This document shows, piece by piece, positions 1-5,637 of a stretch of 5,862 nucleotides of DNA; the stretch's first letter is position 1; the number at the start of each line of letters is the position of its first letter. Source of the stretch: an uncultured Lachnospiraceae bacterium (lineage in GTDB: Bacteria; Bacillota; Clostridia; Lachnospirales; Lachnospiraceae). The stretch covers positions 1-5,862 of the forward strand of contig CAJOQO010000005.1 of NCBI GenBank assembly GCA_905236545.1, in the 5' to 3' direction. A model generated the notes under the pieces. It saw only the letters and a list, made by a program, of their open reading frames with translations, was not told where the DNA came from and made no database searches. Position numbers and translations under genes: made by a program.

Positions 1-72
1 AGGGAAGAGCGTACGGCGAGGCGGCTCGGCCCGCGCAGGGAAGAGCGCACGGTGAGGAAGAGAATCAGGCTG
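1..72 (+). repeat. In-frame 36-nt tandem duplication in the Rho N-terminal extension
   Basis: Positions 1-21 and 37-57 match at 19 of 21 bases and are 36 bases apart, a whole number of codons. In the rho frame the two units read roughly [12 protein letters not shown] and [12 protein letters not shown]. This is seen directly, and it supports the idea that coding sequence continues left of the Met at 81. Low-complexity, repeat-prone inserts between Rho_N and the RNA-binding fold are known in Rho of clostridia and other phyla. The left edge of the array cannot be seen. Confidence 0.65.
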
Positions 73-1463
73 CGCCAAGAATGGCAAGACGCCAGATTAC
101 GCCGAGACCGGATGGCCGTGCCCGCGTGATCGTGCGCAGGCCGCAGGGATCAGGACAGCCGTCCCAGGGCCGGAGCACATCAGCGGATGGATCGGAGATC
201 CGCGTCCTGCGGCCTTCCGCTCCGATGACCAGGGGGGAGATGTATCAGTCGAATCCTCAGCCGCGCCAGGAGAGCCCGGAGAATCTGGCAGACAGGGCGG
301 ATCAGGATCGTCCTCCGATGGAACTGAAGCAGCTGGACTCCGGCAATGAAGTCAGCGGCGTGCTGGAGGTGATGGCGGACGGGTATGGATTTATCCGTTC
401 CGACAACTATCTTCCGGGTGAGGATGATGTGTACGTTTCTCCGTCCCAGATCCGGAAGTTCGGCCTGAAAACAGGGGATATCGTGTGCGGGAATACCCGT
501 GTACATGCACAGCAGGAGAAATTTTCCGCGCTCCTGTTTGTCAAGCTGATCAATGGTTATACACCGTCCGAGGCCGCGAAACGGTATGACTTTGAAAGCA
601 TGACACCGATCTTTCCGAATGAGCGCCTGAGAATGGAACGTACCGGCCGCGAGGTCGCGATGCGGATCGTTGATCTCCTCGCGCCGATCGGAAAGGGGCA
701 GAGAGGCCTGATCGTATCGCCGCCGAAGGCAGGAAAAACGACTCTTCTGAAGGATATCGCGCGTTCCATCCTTCGGAACAATCCGGAGATGCACATTATC
801 ATCATGCTGATCGATGAGCGTCCGGAGGAGGTTACCGATATACGCGAAGCAATTGTCGGTGATAACGTTGAGGTTCTTGATTCCACTTTTGATGAGACAC
901 CGGAGCACCACAAGAGAGTTGCCGAGATGGGAATCGAGCGTGCCAGACGTCTGGTTGAGCATAAGAGAGACGTGGTGATCCTGCTTGATTCCATCACACG
1001 GCTTGCCAGAGCCTATAACCTGATCGTACCGCCATCCGGAAGGACATTGTCCGGAGGGCTGGATCCGGCGGCGCTTCATCCGCCGAAGCGCTTCTTCGGT
1101 GCGGCCAGGAATATGAGGGAAGGCGGAAGCCTTACGATCCTGGCGACAGCCCTGGTTGATACCGGCTCCAAGATGGACGATGTTGTGTATGAGGAATTCA
1201 AGGGAACCGGCAATATGGAACTGATCCTTGACCGGAAGCTCTCGGAACGCCGGGTGTTCCCCGCGATCGATATTCAGAAGTCCGGAACCAGAAGAGAAGA
1301 CCTTCTTCTGACGCCGGATGAAGGGGAAGCGTCCTATGTGATGCGCAGGGCGATGAACGGAATGAAGGGAGAAGACGCCGTGGAACGGATCCTGGACATG
1401 TTCTCCCGTACAAGAAACAACGAAGAACTGATTCAGAGAGTAAAACATTCTCATGTTGTATGA
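1..1463 (+). CDS. rho: Transcription termination factor Rho (5' end outside window)
   Basis: Rho is a hexameric RNA-dependent ATPase/helicase that loads on nascent RNA and terminates transcription. Numbering from the Met at position 81 (460 residues): an Arg/Gly/Gln/Pro-rich, probably disordered segment at 1-85; a cold-shock-like primary RNA-binding fold at about 88-155, with the YGFIRSDNY signature; Walker A PPKAGKT at 214-220 (K219); DERPEE at 245-250, where E246 matches the catalytic Glu of E. coli Rho; Walker B VVILLD ending at D303; the Q-loop region around 325-332; the R-loop FKGTGNME at 373-380; and SGTR at 401-404, with R404 as arginine finger. All key residues are present. The frame upstream of position 81 has no stop back to position 3, and there is no well-spaced ribosome binding site before 81, so that Met is probably internal. 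The usual N-terminal Rho_N helical domain is not visible and should lie to the left. The gene ends in TGA at 1461-1463, with no intrinsic terminator directly after it. rpmE, which often follows rho in Firmicutes, is not next. Confidence 0.96.
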   Translation, partial: GRAYGEAARPAQGRAHGEEENQAAPRMARRQITPRPDGRARVIVRRPQGSGQPSQGRSTSADGSEIRVLRPSAPMTRGEMYQSNPQPRQESPENLADRADQDRPPMELKQLDSGNEVSGVLEVMADGYGFIRSDNYLPGEDDVYVSPSQIRKFGLKTGDIVCGNTRVHAQQEKFSALLFVKLINGYTPSEAAKRYDFESMTPIFPNERLRMERTGREVAMRIVDLLAPIGKGQRGLIVSPPKAGKTTLLKDIARSILRNNPEMHIIIMLIDERPEEVTDIREAIVGDNVEVLDSTFDETPEHHKRVAEMGIERARRLVEHKRDVVILLDSITRLARAYNLIVPPSGRTLSGGLDPAALHPPKRFFGAARNMREGGSLTILATALVDTGSKMDDVVYEEFKGTGNMELILDRKLSERRVFPAIDIQKSGTRREDLLLTPDEGEASYVMRRAMNGMKGEDAVERILDMFSRTRNNEELIQRVKHSHVV

Positions 1464-1482
1464 CAGGATAGCTCTTTACTTG

Positions 1483-1511
1483 TTTACACAAAAGAAAAGG
1501 TGTGGTATAAT
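1483..1511 (+). promoter_or_regulatory. Strong extended -10 promoter for the kinase-like gene
   Basis: TTTACA (1483-1488), a 17-base spacer and a perfect TATAAT (1506-1511) form a near-consensus vegetative sigma promoter. It also carries the extended -10 dinucleotide TG at 1503-1504. The predicted start is about A1518, giving a leader of roughly 63 bases. It begins about 20 bases after the rho stop, so the downstream gene need not depend on rho transcription. Confidence 0.8.
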
Positions 1512-1519
1512 TTCCACAG

Positions 1520-1546
1520 AAACAGGTCGGAAAGACGGAGCTGTTT
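1520..1546 (+). promoter_or_regulatory. Bulged stem-loop in the leader of the kinase-like gene
   Basis: AAACAGGTC (1520-1528) can pair with GAC (1534-1536) and CTGTTT (1541-1546) around a GGAAA loop. This makes nine base pairs with a 4-base GGAG bulge on the 3' side. It begins almost at the predicted transcript start. Only a short T run follows, so it is a weak terminator at best. It could stabilise the mRNA 5' end, act as an attenuator, or provide a weak 3' end for rho read-through. Its function is inference. Confidence 0.4.
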
Positions 1547-1566
1547 TGGATAGGATACCAGAAATG

Positions 1567-1573
1567 AAAGGGG
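1567..1573 (+). promoter_or_regulatory. Ribosome binding site, kinase-like gene
   Basis: AAAGGGG lies 7 bases before the ATG at 1581. This is ideal spacing and fixes that start. Confidence 0.8.
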
Positions 1574-1580
1574 CGGTTCT

Positions 1581-2222
1581 ATGGATAAGATCGTGATAAC
1601 GATCGCCCGCTATTACGGCAGCGGCGGAAAGACAATCGGCGAAATGCTCGGCAAGGAGCTTGACATCCCGTTTTACAACAGGGAGATCCTTCGGATGGCA
1701 TCCGATGATTCCGGTATCAACGAAGCGCTGTTTGCGCAGGCAGACGAGAAACTCAGGGGGACATCACTCTTCCGCATCGCGCGAAAAGCTTACGACGGAA
1801 CGGTTATCCCTCCCGAGAGCAGAGATTTCCTGTCGAATCAAAACCTTTTTAACTATCAGGCAAAGATCATCCGCGCACTGGCGGATGAGGAGTCCTGTAT
1901 CATCATCGGGCGCTGCGGCGATTTTGTTCTGGGAGGCAGGGAGAACCTGATTCGGGTTTTCATCTATGCCAGCCCGGAATACTGCCTCGAGCAGGCAAAA
2001 AAGCGCGGCGCTTTCGGCGGTAAGACGACGATGAAGTTTATCCAGGAAACGAATAAGTTTCGTGCGGATTACTATAAGTATTATACAGGACATGACTGGA
2101 ATGACTGCCGCAACTATGATCTGTGCCTGAACAGTGGAGCAATCGGGTTCCAGGGGTGTGTGGACGCGATTAAGGAGTATATCAGGATACGTTTTCCTGA
2201 TTACCATAATGATGCTCTGTGA
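1581..2222 (+). CDS. Cytidylate kinase-like family protein
   Basis: A 213-residue P-loop protein of the cytidylate-kinase-like family (Pfam Cytidylate_kin2 type), common in Clostridia. Members resemble CMP kinase, but their substrate is mostly untested, so no nucleotide substrate is assigned here. The N-terminus ITIARYYGSGGKTIG (6-20) matches the family pattern IxISREYGSGGxxIG. It ends in GKT (K17), which gives a lysine in the Walker A position, although the first glycine of a textbook P-loop is replaced by Y11. Other family-like segments are LDIPFYNREIL (27-37), IIIGRCGDFVL (107-117), an Arg/Tyr-rich RADYYKYYTG (161-170) in the lid region, and YDLCLNSG (179-186) near the C-terminus. Length is normal for the family. 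The ATG is set by AAAGGGG 7 bases upstream. The gene has its own strong promoter and a strong terminator, so it is probably a single-gene unit. It is likely soluble and cytoplasmic. Confidence 0.88.
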   Translation: MDKIVITIARYYGSGGKTIGEMLGKELDIPFYNREILRMASDDSGINEALFAQADEKLRGTSLFRIARKAYDGTVIPPESRDFLSNQNLFNYQAKIIRALADEESCIIIGRCGDFVLGGRENLIRVFIYASPEYCLEQAKKRGAFGGKTTMKFIQETNKFRADYYKYYTGHDWNDCRNYDLCLNSGAIGFQGCVDAIKEYIRIRFPDYHNDAL

Positions 2223-2263
2223 TGGCTTCTCCATGACAGACAGGCGCGTAAGTGCACAGCCGG

Positions 2264-2289
2264 AAGAGGCCCTTCGGGGCCTCTTCTTT
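2264..2289 (+). terminator. Intrinsic terminator with UUCG tetraloop
   Basis: AAGAGGCCC (2264-2272) and GGGCCTCTT (2277-2285) form a perfect 9-bp stem closing a C(UUCG)G tetraloop, which is exceptionally stable. CTTT and a further T-rich stretch follow. It lies about 40 bases after the kinase-like stop and before the next promoter, so it closes that transcript. Confidence 0.88.
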
Positions 2290-2311
2290 ATGGTTTCACG
2301 GTGCCTGTCGG

Positions 2312-2341
2312 TTGCGCCTTTTTGAATGATTGTGTTAAGAT
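2312..2341 (+). promoter_or_regulatory. Candidate promoter for the deacetylase-like gene
   Basis: TTGCGC (2312-2317), an 18-base spacer and TAAGAT (2336-2341), with an extended -10 TG at 2333-2334, predict a start near 2348. It sits just after the preceding terminator, where a promoter is needed. The -35 is weak. A TTGAAT at 2322-2327 has no good partner. Confidence 0.5.
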
Positions 2342-2353
2342 AGTCTTGCTATC
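2339..2353. promoter_or_regulatory. Small palindrome over the predicted transcription start
   Basis: GATAG (2339-2343) and CTATC (2349-2353) are inverted around TCTTG and overlap the end of the -10 and the predicted start. This could be an operator half-site pair or the first hairpin of the leader. Five-bp arms are short enough to arise by chance. Confidence 0.25.
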
Positions 2354-2387
2354 GGTACCATCTTATCTACAGATCCTGAAGGGGAGC

Positions 2388-2395
2388 AAAGGGGA
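2388..2395 (+). promoter_or_regulatory. Ribosome binding site deciding the deacetylase-like start
   Basis: AAAGGGGA lies 7 bases before the ATG at 2403. The same frame is open back to a GTG at 2301. That codon has no ribosome binding site, and translation from it would run through the promoter and leader, so the ATG at 2403 is preferred. A second purine-rich stretch (GAAGGGGAG) lies just upstream, at 2378-2386. Confidence 0.8.
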
Positions 2396-2402
2396 ATACA
2401 GA

Positions 2403-4073
2403 ATGGCAAAAGACGATTTGCAGATTGAAGAGACGATCAATACAGAAGAGATGGAAGAAGCCGCCCTCAGGCGGCGTGCCAGGAGAAAGCGGGATCGCAG
2501 GCTGAAACAGATCACGTTCGTGGTCGTACTTTTCGTGATCCTTGCAGTGGCGGCCCTGGTATATTCGTTTGTCCTTGTACCGAGGGATGCAGACCTTCCC
2601 TGGCCGCAGTTTCTCTGGAAGCGTCCGGCGCTGAGCACACAGGGCCGGATCGGAGCGACAGATGATGCAGCCGCCCTTCCCGACACGGCCGGTGCGCCGG
2701 GTGGAAAGGAGAGTGAAACACCTGCTGCCGCCGTGACTGCCGAGACGCAGGCAGCTGCCGCACCGGTACAGGAAGCGCCTCAGACAGAAACGGCCCGTCA
2801 GACGGAAGCTCCGCTTCCGCCCTCGCAGGGACCGGAAGGCCAGGCCCTGATCGCTCAGGCGCAGAAACTGGCCATGGGCTATGATTACGACGGAGCGATC
2901 ACTCAGCTGATGACCATCTCAGGCTATGATACGGATGAGACGATTCAGCAGCTGATCGCGGACTACACCGCGCAAAGAGACGCCTGCGTTCCGGTTGATC
3001 CGTTCACGGTTCCGCATATCTTCTACCATTCGCTGATCAACTCCACGGCGAAGGCTTTCAATGTTGAGACCCTGGGACAGGGCGCGGTGGACGGCTTCAA
3101 CGCATGGATGACCACGCTGGATGAGTTTGACGCTATTACGCAGCGGCTGTATGATGCCGGTTATGTCTATGTGCGGCTGCGCGATCTCGTAACACAGTCG
3201 GTGGGAGATGACGGTGCGGTTCGTTTTACCCCGAACAGCGGGCTGAAGCTTCCGGAAGGAAAGAAGGCGATCGTTCTCTCCGTTGATGACTGCAGCTACT
3301 ACCATTCCTATGAAGCGGCAAGCTTCCCCGAGAAGCTGGTCATAGACGAGCAGGGGAATGTAAAGTGCCTTTATACCGATGCGGCCGGCAACACGAGCGT
3401 CGGAGACTATGATGTGGTACCGAGGCTGAATACGTTCCTCGAGGCGCATCCGGACGGCGCGTATCACGGGGCGCGGGGCATCATGGCGATGACCGGGTAT
3501 AACGGAGTCTTTGGCTATCGTACGGATTCGGATTATCTGCTGAAGCAAAACCTGATGGAGGATCAAAGGGCATGGCTCGACGCCCATCCGGACTTTAACT
3601 ATGATCAGGAGATAGAGGAAGCAACCAAAGTTGCAGATGCTTTGAAGGAAGAAGGATGGGAATTCGCCTCCCATACCTGGGGCCATCTGTCTGTTACGGA
3701 CAAGAGTGTTGAGACGCTGAAGGCGGACAATGAGAAGTGGGTTGCGACAGTAGAACCGATCGTCGGTCCGGTCGATACCATCATCTTTGCTCATGGCAAT
3801 GATATCGGCAGCTGGGAAGGTTATGAAGGCAATGAACAGTATGACTATTACAATTCCGTCGGATACCATTTCTACTGCAATGTTGACGGCTCTGTTCCCT
3901 ACTGGGTACAGATTACTGATCACTATGTCAGACAGGGCAGAATCGACGTGGACGGTTACAGGCTGTGGCTGGCGCAGAACGGGCAGGACAGCTCGCTCAG
4001 CAAGCTGATCGACCTGACAGGGATCTTCAATCAGGAGCGCCCGACTCCGGTTGTTGCAAACGGAGAGAGCTGA
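2403..4073 (+). CDS. Membrane-anchored polysaccharide deacetylase-like protein (divergent NodB/CE4)
   Basis: A 556-residue protein. Order of parts: acidic N-terminus (1-20); a strongly basic stretch rich in Arg/Lys (23-35); one transmembrane helix (about 38-58); a low-complexity Ala/Pro/Thr/Glu/Gln linker (about 85-145); a TPR-like helical pair (about 148-193, with GYDYDGAI at 159-166); then the catalytic-type region (about 200-525). The basic residues before the helix predict a type II topology, with the enzyme outside the cell. CE4-like motifs are visible: SVDD at 293-296 in place of TFDD (D295 as base, D296 as metal ligand), HTWGH at 424-428 fitting the HxxxH metal site, and YRTD at 372-375. 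FAHGND at 462-467 stands where many members have a YPYG-type motif, and H507 in ITDHY could be the late His. Known relatives remove acetyl groups from peptidoglycan or other glycans, and the substrate here is unknown. There is a long insert between motif 1 and motif 2. It is probably transcribed alone. Confidence 0.82.
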   Translation: MAKDDLQIEETINTEEMEEAALRRRARRKRDRRLKQITFVVVLFVILAVAALVYSFVLVPRDADLPWPQFLWKRPALSTQGRIGATDDAAALPDTAGAPGGKESETPAAAVTAETQAAAAPVQEAPQTETARQTEAPLPPSQGPEGQALIAQAQKLAMGYDYDGAITQLMTISGYDTDETIQQLIADYTAQRDACVPVDPFTVPHIFYHSLINSTAKAFNVETLGQGAVDGFNAWMTTLDEFDAITQRLYDAGYVYVRLRDLVTQSVGDDGAVRFTPNSGLKLPEGKKAIVLSVDDCSYYHSYEAASFPEKLVIDEQGNVKCLYTDAAGNTSVGDYDVVPRLNTFLEAHPDGAYHGARGIMAMTGYNGVFGYRTDSDYLLKQNLMEDQRAWLDAHPDFNYDQEIEEATKVADALKEEGWEFASHTWGHLSVTDKSVETLKADNEKWVATVEPIVGPVDTIIFAHGNDIGSWEGYEGNEQYDYYNSVGYHFYCNVDGSVPYWVQITDHYVRQGRIDVDGYRLWLAQNGQDSSLSKLIDLTGIFNQERPTPVVANGES

Positions 4074-4101
4074 TCATCCTGCTCTGCGCAGGTCCTTCCG
4101 C

Positions 4102-4125
4102 CGGGTTTTCCGGCCGGAAAACCCG
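4102..4125. terminator. Perfect 24-bp palindrome between convergent genes
   Basis: CGGGTTTTCCGG (4102-4113) is followed directly by its exact reverse complement (4114-4125). As RNA it folds into a 10-bp stem with a GGCC loop on either strand. It lies 28 bases after the deacetylase-like stop and 14 bases after the permease stop, so it suits a bidirectional terminator. Neither side has a good T tract straight after the stem (GGTTTT follows seven bases later on the plus strand), so efficiency is uncertain. A DNA-binding role is also possible. Confidence 0.5.
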
Positions 4126-4139
4126 CATAACGGTTTTGG

Positions 4140-5378
4140 TCAGGAACCATCCTTTTCAGCTTCAGCTGCGGATTCTTCCGCAGCTGAATTGTTTTTGGGT
4201 GCGGCCGATGCGGCCGATGCGGCAGCAGCGGCTGCGGCGGAAGCCTGCCTCTTTCGCCGTTCCAGACGGAGCAGGATCACATCCTGGTAGATAAAGTCGA
4301 TGATAGCCGCAAACGGAATCGCGACCAGGATACCGATTACCCCCCACATTCTGCTGAATATGATCAGGGCGATCAGAACCCAGATAGAGGGGACGCCAAG
4401 CTGGCCGCCGAACAGCTTTGGTTTGATGACATATCCGTCCAGCGTCTGGAGTGCGACGGTAAAAATCAGGAACCCCAGGGCGTACCATGGATTGATCAGC
4501 AGGAGGATCAGAGATCCGATGATTGCGCCCAGGATCGGACCAAAAGTCGGAGCCAGATTGGTGACGCCTACAATGACAGAGATCAGCGGAACATAAGGAT
4601 ATCCGACGATCAGCATGAAGATGGCGTTCAGAATACCGATCAGGAGACCGTCAAGAAGATCGAACACGATATAACGCATCATGATGGAATTGCAGCGTCC
4701 GAGGAATTCCGTGGATACCTGATAGGACTTTTCGCTTGTGATCGCCTTCCAGAGGCGCTTGCAGCCGTTCAGAAGCCGTGTTTTATCGGCGAGCAGGTAG
4801 ATCGCGATGATAAAGGAGATGACCAGTGTAAAAATGCTGACGCCGTAATTTATGGTTGTGCTCATTACGTTGTTCAGGCTCCGGGGAATATGATTCGCGA
4901 TGACTCCGATCAGGTCGCCGGCGGAGTCCGTGAATCCCGATATATCAACATTATGCTGCGCGGCAAAGTTCTGAAGATCACGCAGCATTTTATTCAGCGA
5001 TCTGGAATATGCGCCGAGATTCTGAACGAACATCTGCAGGCTGGAGACCAGCTGCGGGATCATGGCCATCAGCAATATTGCCAGCGCGACGATGATCAGC
5101 GCAAATGTGCATATGACGCCCAGCCCTCTTGCTCCCTGGCGGCGTTTTGTTCTCCGGAAGACTCTCTCCTCGAAGAACTTGACCAGAGGATCCAGGATAT
5201 AAGCGATCACGATCCCGATGAGAACCGGATACACAACATAGTAGATCCCCCGCAGCAGCTTCCACAGTAAGCCAATGTTTGAGAGGAACAAAAACAGCAC
5301 GACGCCGGAGCAGATCGCGAAGGTATAGGCAGCCCAGGGGCGGGTCAGCAGTTTTTTGAATTTATTCCATTTCAGCAT
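4140..5378 (-). CDS. AI-2E family transporter (PF01594-type permease)
   Basis: A 412-residue polytopic membrane protein of the AI-2E (formerly UPF0118) family. Tested members include TqsA, linked to autoinducer-2 export, and others linked to cation/proton exchange, so the substrate here is not assigned. Hydrophobic segments lie at about 17-36, 44-63, 86-108, 178-197, 236-275 (two), 281-316 (two) and 330-362. A large, more polar loop sits at 110-170, as is usual for the family. Conserved-type stretches are DPLVKFFEERVFRR (63-76), the hallmark GVTNLAPTFGPILGAIIG (271-288), and the C-terminal IKPKLFGGQLGVPSIWVL (318-335) followed by WGVIGILVAIPFAA (345-358). After the last helix comes a basic stretch, RLERRKRQ (371-378), and then an Ala/Ser/Glu low-complexity tail (379-412). 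The start ATG is at 5378, with AGGAAAGAGG about 10 bases upstream. It converges on the deacetylase-like gene. Confidence 0.9.
   Translation of the reverse strand: MLKWNKFKKLLTRPWAAYTFAICSGVVLFLFLSNIGLLWKLLRGIYYVVYPVLIGIVIAYILDPLVKFFEERVFRRTKRRQGARGLGVICTFALIIVALAILLMAMIPQLVSSLQMFVQNLGAYSRSLNKMLRDLQNFAAQHNVDISGFTDSAGDLIGVIANHIPRSLNNVMSTTINYGVSIFTLVISFIIAIYLLADKTRLLNGCKRLWKAITSEKSYQVSTEFLGRCNSIMMRYIVFDLLDGLLIGILNAIFMLIVGYPYVPLISVIVGVTNLAPTFGPILGAIIGSLILLLINPWYALGFLIFTVALQTLDGYVIKPKLFGGQLGVPSIWVLIALIIFSRMWGVIGILVAIPFAAIIDFIYQDVILLRLERRKRQASAAAAAAASAASAAPKNNSAAEESAAEAEKDGS
4161..4196 (+). terminator. Plus-strand intrinsic terminator inside the permease gene's 3' end
   Basis: TTCAGCTGCGG (4161-4171) and CCGCAGCTGAA (4178-4188) form a perfect 11-bp stem with a 6-base loop. 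TTGTTTTTG follows on the plus strand, the textbook form of an intrinsic terminator. It would end the deacetylase-like mRNA about 90 bases after its stop. On the minus strand no T run follows the stem, so it is directional. It lies wholly within the minus-strand coding sequence. Confidence 0.78.
4200..4223. repeat. Short tandem repeat encoding the alanine-rich permease tail
   Basis: TGCGGCCGA occurs twice in tandem (4200-4208, 4209-4217), with a partial third copy. More GC-rich alanine codons follow to about 4240. On the minus strand this encodes the Ala/Ser tail (AAAAAAASAASAA at residues 381-393). It is a plausible site of in-frame length change by slippage. Confidence 0.6.
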
Positions 5379-5388
5379 GAGTGATGAA

Positions 5389-5398
5389 CCTCTTTCCT
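5389..5398 (-). promoter_or_regulatory. Ribosome binding site, permease gene
   Basis: On the minus strand AGGAAAGAGG ends 10 bases before the ATG at 5378. The spacing is slightly long but workable, and it supports this start. Confidence 0.6.
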
Positions 5399-5441
5399 GT
5401 GTGGTTCAGGAACCGCAGATGTATGAGGAATCCTGCCGTGG

Positions 5442-5536
5442 TTCCATATGTGTGGCGGCCATATCAGAAGACGCCGATTCCACGCCTTCTGTATCTATGC
5501 GTCCTGTGTCCTGTTATCTATGCTTTCCATATGTGT
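5442..5536. repeat. Duplicated 12-mer TTCCATATGTGT
   Basis: The 12-mer TTCCATATGTGT occurs exactly at 5442-5453 and 5525-5536, 83 bases apart, close to eight DNA turns. The second copy lies between two TATCTATG repeats. It is a possible pair of regulator sites or a trace of local duplication. Confidence 0.5.
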
Positions 5537-5566
5537 TATCTATGTTTCCGGTATCGATGCTTTCTA
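5492..5566. repeat. Four degenerate TATC(T/G)ATG direct repeats
   Basis: TATCTATGC (5492-5500), TATCTATGC (5515-5523), TATCTATGT (5537-5545) and TATCGATGC (5552-5560) begin 23, 22 and 15 bases apart. The bases between them are only partly alike; three are followed by TTTC-like sequence. On the permease strand they read (G/A)CATAGATA. They lie between the permease start and the candidate promoter. Confidence 0.6.
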
Positions 5567-5574
5567 TATCTGTA

Positions 5575-5603
5575 ATCATAACATATTCTTATCAGGAAAC
5601 GAC
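5575..5603 (-). promoter_or_regulatory. Candidate permease promoter (weak)
   Basis: On the minus strand TATGAT (5580-5575) has an extended -10 TG at 5583-5582. The matching -35 position (5603-5598, GTCGTT) is poor. A start near 5568 would give a leader of about 190 bases that includes the TATCTATG repeats. The -35 region overlaps the 15-bp stem-loop. Confidence 0.3.
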
Positions 5604-5625
5604 AGTTTTTCTGCCGTTTCCTGAT
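5591..5625. promoter_or_regulatory. Long stem-loop upstream of the permease
   Basis: ATCAGGAAACGACAG (5591-5605) and CTGCCGTTTCCTGAT (5611-5625) are inverted around TTTTT. As plus-strand RNA there is one A-C mismatch. As minus-strand RNA that pair becomes G-U, giving a fully paired 15-bp stem with an AAAAA loop. No T run follows on either side, so it is not a typical intrinsic terminator. Its right arm ends in CTGAT, which continues into the CTGATCACCAG that begins each downstream tandem unit. Confidence 0.6.
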
Positions 5626-5637
5626 CACCAGTATACG

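Noticed and set aside
180..1454. A 424-codon open frame on the minus strand across rho
   Set aside because: It lies antisense to an intact, highly conserved rho and has no recognisable domain. The long frame follows from codon bias on the other strand.
1520..1547. Intrinsic terminator for rho
   Set aside because: The stem has a 4-base bulge and only a very short T run, and it lies downstream of a strong promoter. It is kept as a leader stem-loop instead.
2301..2402. GTG at 2301 as an upstream start of the deacetylase-like protein, adding 34 residues
   Set aside because: It has no ribosome binding site and would place the candidate promoter inside the coding sequence. The ATG at 2403 has AAAGGGGA at 7 bases.
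2919..3923. A 334-codon open frame on the minus strand across the deacetylase-like gene
   Set aside because: It is antisense to a gene with clear domains and a good ribosome binding site, and its translation shows no family features.
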